From Datisca glomerata (lineage: Eukaryota > Streptophyta > Magnoliopsida > Cucurbitales > Datiscaceae), in assembly GCA_003255025.1 (NCBI GenBank), contig QANY01000116.1, positions 248,001 through 312,000 on the forward strand: 64,000 nt of DNA, given 5' to 3'. The position numbers and the translations under genes are program-made. A model generated the notes under the pieces. The model saw only the letters and a list, made by a program, of their open reading frames with translations. It was not told where the DNA came from and did no database searches. Of the stretch, positions 1 through 12,177 are shown piece by piece. Within the stretch, counting starts at the first letter, position 1; the number at the start of each line of letters is the position of its first letter.

Positions 1-1500
1 TCATCATTTCATGACACCCAACCAATGATCATTCCCAACACTGGGGCAATTATTCCTTTTGTCAAAATACATGTCTCAAAAGTTGAAAATTTTCTCAAAT
101 TGGGGTAAAGAAAAAGACCAAGGCGAAAAAATAATAAAAAATTACAAAAAAGTCAAAGCTAAGTGAATCTTGTGATACTTTTAAGAGTGTCGTCTAACAT
201 TAGGGGATAATTTGTTCAACAGAAATTCTGAATGCAATTTTTAAACTAAGGGTAGTTGTTGCAAAAGTTCATATGCAAATATCCAATTTTAATTTCTCAA
301 GGCAAAATGTTAAAGCCCACACTAAGGTAGTCTTTGTTCATCAAAATCCTCAACGATGATCATTGGTTTAGACATATCATTTTCAGATGACTTTTGAGCT
401 TTTGATATCATTTCTTTTGGTAATTATAAACCCAAGCTTACATTACATTCCAAATGAAAATCCTCTTCGGATAAAGAAGATCTATCTACAATAAGAACAT
501 GACTTTAAATAAGTTAATACCTTGATATTTGTTTGTGATGAATCAGACAGTCATCTTTAAAAAATAGAAGAAAAAAGGAAAAAAAATAAAAGAATGATCA
601 CTATAAGTGTGGAAAGCAAAGTCATGTAAAATGCCTTCACTTCTAAAAGGAGTCGTTCTAAAAACTGGAAAATATCTTATTCCACAATTTGTTTTCTCAT
701 AATCTCTTTAAATCTTTATTCATTGTAATTTCTTGGTTAATAAAAAGCCTTTCAATCACAATATCTATTCTATCATTCTTACTTTCTTCATAACTTTCCC
801 CCAACATTCAAAAGCATGTAGATGACATTGCAAATTACTTTTTAAATTACTTAGAAGCATGCATTTTGGCAAACAAAAACAGAAAAAAAAAGGAAGAAAA
901 AGAAAAAGATAAATGTAGTCTGAAGTCATGACGAAACCTAAAAGGGTGCCATGGGAAAAAAAGTATGACTGTAGCTACAATGTAGCATATGAAAAATGAA
1001 AACACAAAAGGATATTGTGACATTTTACAAGATGGATCAAAAGAATACTATTTGGTGCTTTACACATTTGAAAATCCAGGAAAGAAGTAAAATAATGAAA
1101 ATCATTTATTTGCCTTCGCCATTGACAAAGCTGAATACTGGGGTATGATCTGATACCAAGGAACACACCATTTCCTCTACCACATGCTCGATATCTCGTT
1201 GTCTATGATCTTAGTCCAAGCGACTTTTTTGAAGGATAATGGAAATGACCACAATCGCCCATTTTCCATATAAAAAAATCATCATACGATTTTCTCAAAA
1301 TGTTCACAATCATGCATGGTTTTCACGTTGTCATGATAATCTCACTTGCATTATAAGTCAAGAATTTCATTGCATGATACTAGCTGTTTTATTTATTTCG
1401 TCATCAAGAACATCCATTTGAAATCTATGGAAACTACAGTATTTATAGCCCGCATTGATCTAACTTTTGTTATCATATGAGACTTGTATAAGTCAACTTC
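1..1500. other. Gene-free AT-rich stretch
   Basis: No recognisable gene or element is visible here. The only open frames are about 60 codons long, show no family motif on either strand, and are expected by chance in such AT-rich DNA. Confidence 0.5.
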
Positions 1501-1509
1501 AACATCATT

Positions 1510-2100
1510 TTCAATATTGTTAAATTGAACCCGACTGAGTAACGGTCGAAGCCCGGTGTCAGTGCCTGGTCCATTTCAATCAATATGGTTAAATCGAACC
1601 CGACTTAGTCACGGTTCAAGCCTGGTGTCGACGCCAGGTCATTCATTTTTAATATGGTTAAATCGAACTCGACTTAATCACGGTCGAAGCTCGGTGTAAG
1701 CGCCTAGTTCATTTCAAACATATATGGTTAAATCGAACCCGATTTGGTCATGGTCGAAGCCTGGTGTCGATGCCAGGTCGTTTATTTTTATTTTTGGTTC
1801 AATCAAACCCGACTTAGTTGAGGTCAAAACTTGGTCTCACCGCCAGGTTCGTTCATTTTCAATATGGTTAAATCAAACCCGCCCAGTCATGGTTAGAGCC
1901 CAGTGTTAGTGCGTGGACCATTTCAATCAATATGGTTAAAACGAACCCGACTTAATCGCGGTCAAAACCTAGTGTCGGCGCCAGGTCTATTTTCTTTCAA
2001 ATATCTCTGTTTAAATCGAACCTGAATTTAGTCGAAGTCAAAATCTGTGTCTATCCAGGTCCACTTCTTTTCAACTATCTCTGATAAAATTGAACCTGAA
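1510..2100. repeat. Minisatellite, about 70-bp unit, about 9 copies
   Basis: The block starting ATGGTTAAATCGAACCCGAC recurs at about 1585, 1654, 1724, 1793, 1864, 1932 and 2001, giving a 69-70 bp period. Each unit holds a GC-rich near-palindrome of the form CCTGGTGTCGACGCCAGG set in AT-rich sequence. Divergence rises toward 2100. It lies just upstream of the LTR-like block at 2140, so it may be the variable upstream part of that LTR; this link is inferred. Confidence 0.85.
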
Positions 2101-2139
2101 TTGAAAAATAGTCTAAGGTCTAAAAAAAGAATCCAATGA

Positions 2140-2780
2140 CTAAAAAAATAGAAAATGAGCATAAGAACTAAAAATAATAAGACAAATCCTAATTTTGCCT
2201 ATAAATAAGGAGTGAGTCCTTCACTTGAAAGGGGTCATTTTTAGAGAGAGAAAGAGGTATTGAGAGAGAATGAGAGGATATCTTTTTAGAAAGACTGTGT
2301 GTGAAAAATATGAGAGATTTTCCTTGATAGAGAGAAAGAGAGTTTACATTTCCATTTATCTATTCATCTTCTCTCATTTTTTTTCTTAATGTAGTTCAAA
2401 TTTCTTACATATTATTAGCTAACAATATTTCATTTTCATTATTCTTTAACATCTCTCATCCATACTCATGTAGTGTATACTATTTATTTCATTTTCCAAA
2501 TATAAGTGTTTCTTATTTTTTTCTTCATTACTTTACTCTTTTACTTCATTACATTGATGATTTTTTTAATTTGATAATGAGATATCTTTGTCATCAACTC
2601 AATAAGTGAGAATGAGGATAAAGTCTTAAGAGGTGCATATTAACTCAATGTGAATCAATCCTTTAATGGCTTGAAAGTGCACATTGCATGCAAAAAATCT
2701 CCTATAGAGAGTTAAACATCTATATGGATAAATATTATGAAAATATTAAAGCTTTAAATCTTTTTGATATTCTCACTAGC
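2140..2780 (+). mobile_element. LTR-like block, inverted copy of 19440-20190
   Basis: This block is similar, with indels, to the reverse complement of 19440-20190. Shared landmarks are TTTGCCTATAAATA, runs of GAGAGAGAATGAGAGGATA, a pyrimidine-rich leader, TTAGCTAACAATAT and GAGAGTTAAACATCTATAT. A TATA-like box followed by a purine/pyrimidine-rich transcribed-leader-like sequence is typical of a plant LTR. No flanking coding region in matching orientation was found, so it may be a solo LTR. The element family is not identified. Confidence 0.55.
2200..2208 (+). promoter_or_regulatory. TATA-box of LTR-like block
   Basis: TATAAATAA lies in the LTR-like block, followed by AGGAGTGAGTCC. The inverted copy has its equivalent TATTTATAGG at 20031-20040. 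Conservation in both copies supports a promoter element. Confidence 0.45.
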
Positions 2781-2814
2781 TGGTCATTTTAGATCTTTTT
2801 GTCATTTTGTTTGT

Positions 2815-3120
2815 GACGATCGGTGAACTAATTACCATACATAGTTCTTCTTTTGCTATTTGATTAGCAATGATTGAAAAAAATAAAAATTAATGGTAAC
2901 TAGTAGATTATGTCGTAAAAAATAAAAAATGGTATACTTATACTTTTAAAAAAATATTTTTATTTTGAGGTTTTATTATCATTTTTAATGTAATGCTCGG
3001 TTTAACTAGTTATCGTTCATAATTTTTCTTTACTATTCAAATAACAATGATTGAACAAAATAAAATAATGGTAACTAGTAAACTATATAGTAGAAAAATG
3101 ATATACTTATGACAATTATA
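2815..3120. repeat. Two diverged direct copies of about 120 bp
   Basis: About 2818-2940 and 2998-3115 share the order GAACTA/TTACC, TTTGCTATT/CAAATAACAATGATTGAA and AATGGTAACTAGTA, at a spacing of about 180 bp. Each copy begins and ends with partly complementary sequence (ACTAATTACCAT against ATGGTAACTAGT), so each could fold back. Function unknown. Confidence 0.5.
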
Positions 3121-3919
3121 CATTTACATATGCATATATATATTATCTTATGAAATTAAATATTTTTCATAGATTAATATATTTAAACATAAAAAATTAA
3201 ATATTTATTTATTTCTAATAGTATAATTATATTTAAAAATGAATAAAAAACATAGGGTGATATCACCACCTGTTGTAACAAAAGGTGATTCACCATCTGT
3301 TTCCCCCTCCCCCAATTCTTTTATTTATTTATTTATTTCTTTCTTTGTTTCTATTTATTTTTTCCTTTAATTTCATTTTGATTTTTTTCTTTTATTTTAT
3401 TAACACATGTTAAATCCTATATTTATTTCAATTCACACTTTTTTATTCCTATTATTTTACATGTTCTACATATTTTTTTACTTTACACATCATCTTCAAA
3501 TTTGTCAAATTTTTAACTTTTCTTTTCACCATTTTTCTTTATAATTGTTTTTCTTCTTATTTTTTATTTATTTATGCATCATTGTCATTTCATCATACTT
3601 ATAATGTGATTCTTGTCTCATTCTGTTATTATTAGAGTTAATGTTTGTATATGTATGGATTAAAACCTTAACAATTATATCTAAAAAAACTGGATGACGA
3701 ACTTTGAGATTTTTGAGATACCAAACTCCTTGAACTACTGAGCTGAGGTGTTATTTTACAGATACCGAGAATGACTCCAATAATACTTTGATTTTCAAAA
3801 AATTAATAAAAATGATTTATTTTTCAATGGTTTTTGTACCGCACATTAAAAGTCATTTATTTTGTTTCATTTTATGATGAAAAACATACCAAATGAGACA
3901 TTCAAAAATAAATTTCTGT
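3121..3919. other. AT-rich, pyrimidine-rich spacer
   Basis: No gene is seen. The segment is dominated by TTTATTT and CTTTTTT runs. A small palindromic motif, GGTGATATCACC followed by GGTGATTCACC, lies at about 3257-3296. Confidence 0.4.
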
Positions 3920-4190
3920 AACATTGTTTTAAACTATAATTTGGATAACATTTGATTGAATTTGATAACTATTTTAATAATGGGTGTTGTGGGGTGCTAA
4001 TACCGTTCTCACACACAAATGACTCTTGAGCAAACTTTGAGTTTTCGTAGACAAAAAATTTTTGTTTTAAAATTGGGTGCCCACAAATCACGCTCTAAAA
4101 TGATTGGTGGTGACTCCGAATTTCTTTTTTCTAAAATGATTTTTTTTCAATCGCCGCTCTGCAATGCATATACGTTGCAACGAGGATGAC
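3920..4190 (+). mobile_element. Possible LTR-end/leader segment of a Ty3/gypsy element
   Basis: The + strand reads GTTGTGGGGTGCTAATACC, then a GGTGGTGACTCC block and CAATCGCCGCTCTG. From memory, this order resembles the LTR-end/leader region of plant Tat/Ogre-type elements. The CGCCGCTC part also resembles the reverse complement of 7510-7565 (CAATCACCACTC). It points in the opposite direction to the adjoining minus-strand gag remnant, so the locus is rearranged or nested. Confidence 0.4.
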
Positions 4191-6900
4191 ACTTCAACAT
4201 TTATTTCAGACGATTCTTTAGTTATTATGAGAACTAAATAGTCATATTCTTGGTATTCCCTTTGTCCTTTATGACTTATTGTAAGTATCTTTACATCCAA
4301 CAACCTTTGCACCTTCATTTTAAAATCAGCACATTCCTCAATTGTATGTCCAGTCACATTCTCATGAAACATGCAATCAAAGTCATGCATATGCTTCTTA
4401 GAATTTCCTTCATCCTCTAAGCGTGTTGGGTAGATGTACCTCACTTTAGAAAGAAGATGGAAAAGTATTTCCATTGACGTGCTCACATCCGTCACATCCT
4501 TCTTTTCATATGAAAAAGATTCCTCAATTGCGTTTATGCAGGATTCCCATGATTTTGTAGAGGGTTGGAGTTGGAATTGATATCTAGGTTCCCATTAGCC
4601 TTTTTGAAATTGAACCATCCGGCCTTGATTAATGCTTATACTCTACCGTTTAATGTCGTGCAATTTTTCATCAAATGTCCCACTACCCCATTATGATAAT
4701 CACATCAAGCAGTCAGATCATACCACCTCGAGTATGGTGGCTGAAGAGGTTCATAAGGAATCGACACTAATTGATTATTCTGTATCAATTGTGGTAGGAG
4801 TTCTGTACGTGACATTGGGATTGGATCATATTGGACAAAATGTTGATTAATTCTATTTCCCCGGAGAGGCTGATCAGCGTGACCAAGATTTTACTGGTGA
4901 GTTGGTGATCCGAAACTAGGTCTTGGGTTGTTTTGAAATATTGATTGTTGAGGGTGATAATTGTACATAATTTGTGAGGTATTTACCACATATGATGTCG
5001 CAGATTTTGGCACTTCACTATACTTTGAAATCACGGCCTCGGGTTTGCAGTTTGTGATGGGTGCGTAAAATTGATCGTTTGTACATCCCCTTATTTTCGC
5101 TTTAACGGTGACCATTTTTTTACGGATGATGTATCTGACACGAATTTTGAAATTCTTCCATTATTTATCCCATATTCAATCCTTTCACCAATCCCCTTCA
5201 CCTCTTTTAAAATCTCTTATACAAGTTTATTTTTCCAATCTAACTTCATGATTTGATTCATCTGTTCTTAGATTACCACTCATAAATTCTTATTGCCTTC
5301 TGCCATCTTTCTAATTTTATTGTTCAGTTGGCGAGTGTTAGTTCCCAACTCTAAGTTTTTCCACTTCATTTATTCTCGATCGTCAACCTTACTTCTCAAA
5401 TCTCTGAGTTGTTTTTCAGCTTCATTCCTGTGTTTATCAGACAAAATTGCCTCAACTCTTAGTTGTCTATTTTTTTCCAAGAGGGATAGATTCTTTTGAC
5501 ACTCCTTATATAACTTATCCCGCTCCTCATTTTTAACAATCTCTTGATGAACTTCTGGTGATTTGGATGATTGTAAATGCTCAACTAGTAAGGCAATAAA
5601 TACTTTGCTTCTACTCTCAAACCACGCTTCATACTCCTTTGCGCAGTTCATTCGATTTTTCTCATTTTGCATCATTCTAGTTATTTTCCAAGCAATCAAC
5701 TGCTATAGTTTTTTCTCAATATCTTAAGAATCATAACTGATTTCAATATTGTTCAATGCGTGCGTGGCAGGGATAAACTGTCTCACGTATAATTGAAAGA
5801 GCACAATTAGCGGAGTATAAGTAGTACAACCCCATGGTCCTGGGAGTGGGACTCATTAAAATTTGCCACGTCTGTAGATCATCGATGTTAATGACATCCA
5901 TTAGGCTTTTCAGATAACATTCTCATCTTTCAACTATGATAGGTGTGAGAGCCACACCCATTTTGTGGGGAACTGTGGATTCCATTTGACCATTCTAAAT
6001 TTTACAATTGAATTCTCATCTTCATCCATGGACTTGAGAACTTAACTTGACGACATTTGAAATCTGGTGGACATCTTAGATGGCTAAGAATCCAAATACA
6101 CAAAAGAGATGGAGAGTCGATGAACTTCTCTTTTCCAAACACTCGGATGTGATTTAAGGAATGAGCACTCTGAGCGAGAATTCAGATAACAGGGTTAACA
6201 CAATGTTCGACTTGAAGGAACATTTTTATCACTTTATCATCCACATAACCTCATATCTTTGGAAACAACAGGGTGCCATAAATATACAGAGCATAAAGAG
6301 CCATGTCTTTATCTTCCTTTAAGAAATTTTGGGTGAGATCTAGGAGGTAATTTAGTGACACACACTCATTCCCCCTATAATTTTTAGCTTTTTCTCAATC
6401 TCAGATGCATGGACAGTACCCAAGAGCTTAGATAAAGCTCTCTTCAATGTGAGCTTTTTGTCGTAGTTATAAATTTTTTTTCTGTGTTTTGCAGTGGGAC
6501 ATTCAGTAGGGCTTGATATTCTTAATTGTAGGATCATGATCAATTATTCCAAAGGTAAAACATTTGTACAAAGGGTCCTAGAAATGCATTAAAGCCTCAA
6601 GAACGGGAGCGTTTACTATAATATACAGAAGATACGCCATGTGACCATATTTGCCAACAAACGGATTTTTTTGCTCTGGTGAAAAATCCTCTCATATCTT
6701 CTTCAACCTCTCCAAGTAAATGTGTGAGAAATCTATCTTAGTGATTGATGGTAGAAGAATGACATATTCCTTTTTCAGACAATCTCCTTTCATTTCTGTG
6801 TTTCCTCTGACCATTGAGCTATTGTAACTTGATCTTCTACCATACTCGGAGTAGAAGTCATGGTCTCTAAAATATGAATGAATTGAGTACTTCTTTACAA
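4130..6900 (-). pseudogene. Degenerate gag of an Ogre/Tat-type Ty3/gypsy element
   Basis: Four blocks lie in N-to-C order on the minus strand. An N-terminal block at 6543-6352 contains LGTVHASEIEKKLKI, which resembles the N-terminal part of the large Gag of plant Ogre-type elements. A charged coiled-coil-like block lies at 5699-5370. A Gln/Pro/Asn-rich linker lies at 5115-4891. A zinc-knuckle-like segment at 4495-4130 has the form C-x2-H-x5-GHTIEEC followed by KMKVQRLLD. Gag packages element RNA into particles. Stops and frameshifts separate every block, and no protease or reverse transcriptase follows, so only the gag part survives. Lineage assignment is by motif memory, without a search. 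Confidence 0.6.
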
Positions 6901-7174
6901 TCCCTATTACGCAACATGATGCATGTATTCATAAAAGAAAGACGAAGTCAGAAGTGATACAATGGTAAAGAAAAAGAAATGTTTAAAAAGCATAAGACAT
7001 ATATACATGAACAAAATTAGTCATGATATCATAATGAAGCAGAATCTCTATTTCTATGAGACATTGGTCATGAGATGGGCTCTAAGAACAAAATGCATGT
7101 GTGGTTGGGCTCTCAAATCTCTTAATAGGCTCTCAGGTTGTCCTTACTATTGTCCGAATAGAGTAACATGAGCC

Positions 7175-7560
7175 CCCAAATAGTATCCCGAAAGGGTCGA
7201 CCTGAGTGATAACTTTCATGAGCCTGCACGGGAACCACAGTTCCACGAAGGCATTCCATTAGTCATTCTCGCTAATCCTAAAGGGAAAGCCCAGGTACAG
7301 GGCTAGTGCATATATGTGAAATTAAAAATTATGTAAAGAAATATACATCGTAAAAAAATAATAAATTATATACAACTACAAGAAAGAATAAGAAAAATAA
7401 ACAAACAAATAAACAAACAAAGAACCACACAAAAGGATAGCATATGATAAAATTTTTAGCTTGACTCTCTACCGATCTAAAAATGATTAGACCGATTACG
7501 TCACCAACAGAGTCACCAAGCTATTACAACATGCATGCGAGGTAGAGTGGTGATTGAAAA
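7175..7560 (-). mobile_element. Putative 5' leader and primer-binding region of the Ogre/Tat remnant
   Basis: On the minus strand, TGGTGACTCTGTTGGTGAC at about 7500-7520 resembles the sequence just after the 5' LTR in plant Ogre/Tat elements (TGGYGACTCTGCTGGGGA-type). Leader-like sequence with a run of CC/GG blocks follows at 7175-7330. It sits directly upstream, in minus orientation, of the gag remnant. The matching LTR would lie to the right but is cut at 7593 by the Athila element. Moderate to low confidence. Confidence 0.4.
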
Positions 7561-7593
7561 AATAAGATACAAAAATATTTTTAGAGTTGTCAC

Positions 7594-9120
7594 TGATGAG
7601 TGTGTTTCACACTCATATTTTAGATAAACTTAACTTTAGTTTTATCGGTTCTTTGAGTTTTATTGTTTGATTTATGTTTTTTTTTGTTTTTATCTTATAG
7701 GTTAAATATTCAAATGTATTTGGGTTGATTTTGAAAGATTTGGAAAGCAAAAGTATGAAAAAAACGAGAAAAAGATGGATCTTGGTAAAATGGCCAGCGT
7801 TACGGCTCCCACCGACGCGACGCTGGCGCGATTTTAGATTTTTTTTTGTTTGCTCCAATCCAATCCTTGACGAACCATAGCGTATAAATATAATATTTTA
7901 AGATTCTTGGAAGGACTCTTTGGATGTGAGAGGCAGAAGAGAAAATTTTTGGAGAGGAAACAAAGACAAATCTAATTTTTTCTTCTCTTTTCATGTATGT
8001 TCATAAATATTATTAGGATATTTTATTATTCTAGTATGTTCTAAATTTCTTATCTAGGGCTACATAGCCAAACCATGATTATTCATAATTTTGATTTTCA
8101 ATTCAATTGATATTTATTTAGTATTATTGAGTGTTATAATCCGTTTTTAATGCTTGTGATCATCCGGCCAGCTATTGCATGATTTTGGATTTAATTCTAA
8201 GACAATGAAGTGATAATTAAATTTTCTCTTTATTTATAACACCATTAGAATTTCATAAGCTGAAGATAATTAAGGATCCAGTTTAGCAATTTTAATTTCT
8301 TATGGTTAATGAGTTTCAATTTATTTAATCTTGACATATATGTGAGATAAGTATTTTTATTCATTGTTATCGATGCTTGAGAAAAATTGATAATTACATT
8401 AGAGAAATTCACTGTCAATAATTTGATAAACATTGATTTATTGAGATTTAGAATTTAGAGCATGTTTAGTTTAGTGAAATTGAAAACCCTAGAGCTTTTA
8501 GCTACTCAAATTTGAATTATTTCTCCTTGTCAAGTATTAATCTTTTTAGTTCATTTTTTCATTCAAAAATCCTAACTTTTCATCATTCTCAATTAGAATT
8601 GACGTATAGATAATTTTAATATTTTAATATCAATCAATCATGTGGACGATATTCTATTTTCATAGAATTTTATTACTTGACGACGATAGTGTATACTTAC
8701 ACTTTGAAAAAATCAAAATCCCAGCAGCCACATCATAGAGATCTGGGATTAGTATTTTTGATTCATTGTTATCGATACTTGAGAAAGATTGATAATTACA
8801 TTAGAGAAATTTGTTGTCAATAATTTGATGAACATTGATTGATTGAGATTTAGAATTTAGCATATGCTTGGTTTGGTGAAATCAAAAACCCTAGAGCTTT
8901 TAACTATTCAAATTTGAATTATTTCTCCTTATCAAGAATTAAATCATTTTAGTTCATTTTAATTCAAAAATCCCAACTTTTCGTCATTCTCAAAGAATTA
9001 AGGTATAGTTAATTTAAATATTTCAATAACAATCAATCATGTGGACGATACTCTATTTTCATAGAAATTTTATTACTTGACGACGATAGTGTACACTTGC
9101 ACTTTATAAAAATCGTAATA
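7594..9120 (+). repeat. 5' LTR of the Athila element
   Basis: Aligns by eye to 17318-18975 over its whole length. It holds an internal duplication: about 8340-8700 is repeated at 8750-9115, both starting near TTATCGATRCTTGAGAAA and ending near GACGACGATAGTGTA. It is shorter than the 3' LTR, mainly because it has fewer GC-rich palindromic blocks near 7795-7835 and lacks a segment matching about 17775-17815. Confidence 0.85.
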
Positions 9121-9142
9121 AGTTTTTGGCACTGTTGCCGGT
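9121..9142 (+). other. Athila primer-binding region
   Basis: AGTTTTTGGCACTGTTGCCG directly follows the 5' LTR. Athila elements typically have TTTTTGGCGCCGTTGCCGGGG here, so this is a mutated copy. It marks the LTR end and the start of the internal region. Confidence 0.65.
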
Positions 9143-9329
9143 GATTGATTTTGTTTATTAATATTGGAGTTACATATACTTAATTTTACTTAGAGACTTA
9201 ATTTTTCATTTTTTTATTTGTTTATTTACGGTTGTTTACCATTTTGAATTTTCAAGCATTTTCTAAGGTGTATGAGATAATTTGGAAGCGAAAATTTGAC
9301 TCCTCTAAATTTGGAAATTGAGCAAACTT

Positions 9330-10201
9330 ATCATCGTAGTAGAAAAGTGAGGAGAGAAGCTTCTAAACAACCTCAAGAAACCATGTAAGAAGCTAGAGAA
9401 AACCCAAAAATTGAGAACAACCAAAATAACCGGGCAAGTCGAGATCATGCTATGCTAGTGGTCAATGAGACCGCGTCTGCCATTCAACGCCCTGTTATTA
9501 ATGCCATCAATTTTGAGATTAAATCGACCGTCATTCACATGGTGCAAGAAAACCAGTTTAGTGACATTCCTAATGATGATCTAAATGTTCATATAGCCAC
9601 TTTTCTTAAAATTTGTGAGACATTCAAGCACAAAAATATCTCAATTGATGTAATTAGACTAAGATTATTCCCATTTTCACTTCGAGATTAGGCTAAGAGT
9701 TGGTTGAACTCTTTACCCGCATGATTATTCATTGCTTGGAATGGACTTTCTGAGAAATTTTTGACTAAATTCTTTCCACCAGCTAAAATAACCAAGATGA
9801 GGAACAAGATCACTATTTTTGTCCAATATGATATGGAGTCTCTTTATGAAGCTTGGAAGAGGTTTAAAAAAATGTTGAGAGGATGCCCTCATCATTGACT
9901 CCCTGGATGGCTACAAGTCCAAACTTTCTACAATGGTTTGGGAAATTCAACGAGAACACTAGTGGATGCAATAGCAGCGGCAAACACATGAAGAGGCTTA
10001 TGCTTTGCTTGAAGAAATGTCTTCTAATGTCTATCAGTGGACAATTAAACGCAACATACCAAGAACGATTTGTGGGTTCATGAAGTCGATGCTCTTACCG
10101 CTCTTACTACTCAAGTAGCTACACTGTACAAGAAATTGAGCTCTTTCACCGCCAATGCTAGTGATATCCATACTTCACGGGAAGTTTGTAATTTGTGCAA
10201 T
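9330..10201 (+). pseudogene. Athila gag, N-terminal part
   Basis: The translated blocks follow the Athila Gag order. NFEIKSTVIHMVQENQFSD begins the conserved retrotransposon-gag domain (about 9500). LRLFPFSLRD, then after a stop AKSWLNSLPA (about 9655-9720), is the central helix region. KFLTKFFPPAKITKMRN (about 9757-9805) and SLYEAWKRFKKMLRGCPHH (9840-9900) follow. The frame is broken by stops near 9690, 9722 and 9898. It ends at VCNLCN, the first half of a zinc knuckle, where the CACTA transposon begins. Gag would have formed the virus-like particle; this copy cannot be translated intact. Confidence 0.8.
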
Positions 10202-10232
10202 CACTACAAGAAATATGTCATTCTACAAGAGG
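10202..10232 (+). repeat. CACTA left terminal inverted repeat
   Basis: Starts with the diagnostic CACTA pentamer and matches the inverted right end at 14171-14201 for most of about 30 bases. Confidence 0.9.
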
Positions 10233-11074
10233 TAGAAATCCCTGTGAAAAGTAATCTATAGGGTTCTCACAGCACCTGTGACAACCCCTTATATTAAAAG
10301 TCCGCATTTTTTACGAGACGCAATGCCTCCTATGAAGAGCCTTGTAGTCTCTCATTTTTTACAGGATTTTTCAACTCATGTAGAACGTTATTTTATAGGG
10401 TTTTCGAACTCCTGTTGAAGGTGTTTTTAATTCTTGTGAATTAACATTCATAAGTATTTTTGTGTCTATAAAATGAGATACCATAATATTCATTGCTAGT
10501 CAATTATTCATACTATATACTTTCAAAATGACAATTTTAAGTAACAAAAAGAGTATCAATATAATATTAACATCATTAATAATTTAATATATATCATTTA
10601 TACAAAGTGTTACATTATTCATTCGATCAACTTATAAATAAATATAACTTAAAAACTAAATAACTTATTGTTAAAATATACAAGCAACACTTGTTTCAAT
10701 AAATAAAAAAAGGGTAATCTTGAAATAATTTATAACTTGGATAAAATTATCCACAAAACCAATATACTTTATCCTACCATCTTCACCTATGAGAGCCTGA
10801 AGATCGTCTCTATAGCAACTTGAGTACCAACCCTCACTATAATGTCAGGAACAAAGGTCTCACCCTGTTTCAGAAGAAATTCAAATTTCAAATAAAGTCA
10901 ACAAAATATAACTTAGCCTCCTACAAATAGAGACCATAATCAACAAAAATTACACATCCACTAGGTTGAATTTGACTAAAAACTCAATAAACTAAATAAA
11001 CTAACACTTAATATTTTCTACATCACAAACCACCCTACACACCAAATTAAGCTCCCAAGAATCACCAACATCAC

Positions 11075-11154
11075 TGATACTTATTGTTTCACTTTTACAA
11101 TACGGCATGGTAAATGTGTAATCATAATCCAAAATCATCTGCTGTGAATATTTT
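11075..11154 (-). pseudogene. Captured TIP41-like exon fragment
   Basis: The minus-strand frame reads SQQMILDYDYTFTMPYC, very close to the SQQVILDYDYTFTTPYC motif I recall from plant TIP41-like proteins. TIP41 binds the TAP42-PP2A phosphatase module in TOR signalling. A splice-acceptor-like TTTTTGCAG directly precedes the match (11155-11163), so the fragment seems to have been captured as genomic DNA with intron sequence. After about CKSE the similarity fades. It is a fragment within the CACTA transposon, not a functional gene. Confidence 0.65.
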
Positions 11155-11499
11155 CTGCAAAAATATAATGTTAGACCCAAGGCCGTTTTCCAGGTCACCC
11201 TGTCCATCCGAGCACTGTTAATGTCTTGGACAGGTTTGGGCCAACATCAATATCTGGACAGTTCATGACAACAGATAAGATTGCTTGGGTTGCTTAAGCA
11301 TTTTTATAAGTCGACAGCAAAAAAACAAAAAGAAGAAAGACAAAGAGAAAAGCTAGTAAAGCAGTCTGGGTCAAGTATGTCTAACATCAATAAAACTAAC
11401 TTGCTTGTGAAAAAACAACAAAAGCTAACATCAAAATCAACATTTGCCGTCAAAGTATTAGCATCAACTATAACAACAACAATAATAATAATAATAATT

Positions 11500-11700
11500 G
11501 AGTTTGATGGACAAATAAGCTCAGTAGGGAACAACTCACTTACAGGCATTCTCTTCCGAAAGCTTGGCAACAACAACAAATTACTCAAACTTGATGTCTC
11601 AACTAACTTGCTCAGTGGTCCAATTCCACCAAATTTATGTCAAGGGAACAATCTAACGACGATGCTTGTGTTGAAATCAAACAATGCCATTTACACATGT
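11500..11700 (+). pseudogene. Captured leucine-rich-repeat fragment
   Basis: The + frame reads NNSLTGILFRKLG, then LLKLDVSTNLLSGPIPPNLC, then GNNLTTMLVLKSN. These are consecutive plant-type LRRs (LxxLxLxxNxLxGxIPxxL) as in the ectodomains of LRR receptor-like kinases. Signal peptide, transmembrane segment and kinase domain are absent. It lies within the CACTA transposon in the opposite orientation to the TON2 and TIP41-like fragments. The open frame extends artificially upstream through an (AAT)n-rich stretch. Confidence 0.7.
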
Positions 11701-12177
11701 TTACATGGAAAATTTACAGCAAAATGCTACAAAGAAAAAATCAATAATTCAAAGGAACATCATAACCTTCATCAATAACCATATTGCATATCTTTAGTTG
11801 AAATGGATGACCATTTCACAAGCCTCTGTAATTACAGCTCCACAAGTATAGAAAAGACACGCAATATACATAATAGATAAAATATATACTTAATAATCAT
11901 ACAGCTTGAAATACTAGAATCCAAGATCAACACTTCAGAAATTAAGGAAACCCATGATTAGTACTTCTACGCCATGGCAAGATTAAGTATTGATTGCTTA
12001 TTGATGTTTGCATCCCAAATTACTTAGAAAGAGTAAAGTTTACTTCACATATATCTCTAGGCCACACTAACTTCTGTTTAGGGCTCACTCATGTAGATAG
12101 GCTTATTGGTCTATTTTAATCAATTAACAAAAGCATACAATGAAATAGCGAAGCAGATGAAGACGGGAAACTAGGTA

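Noticed and set aside
11281..11778. 165-codon ORF taken as one gene
   Set aside because: Only the central 60 codons match LRRs; the N-terminal part is low-complexity and an (AAT)n run, so it is a captured fragment, not a gene.
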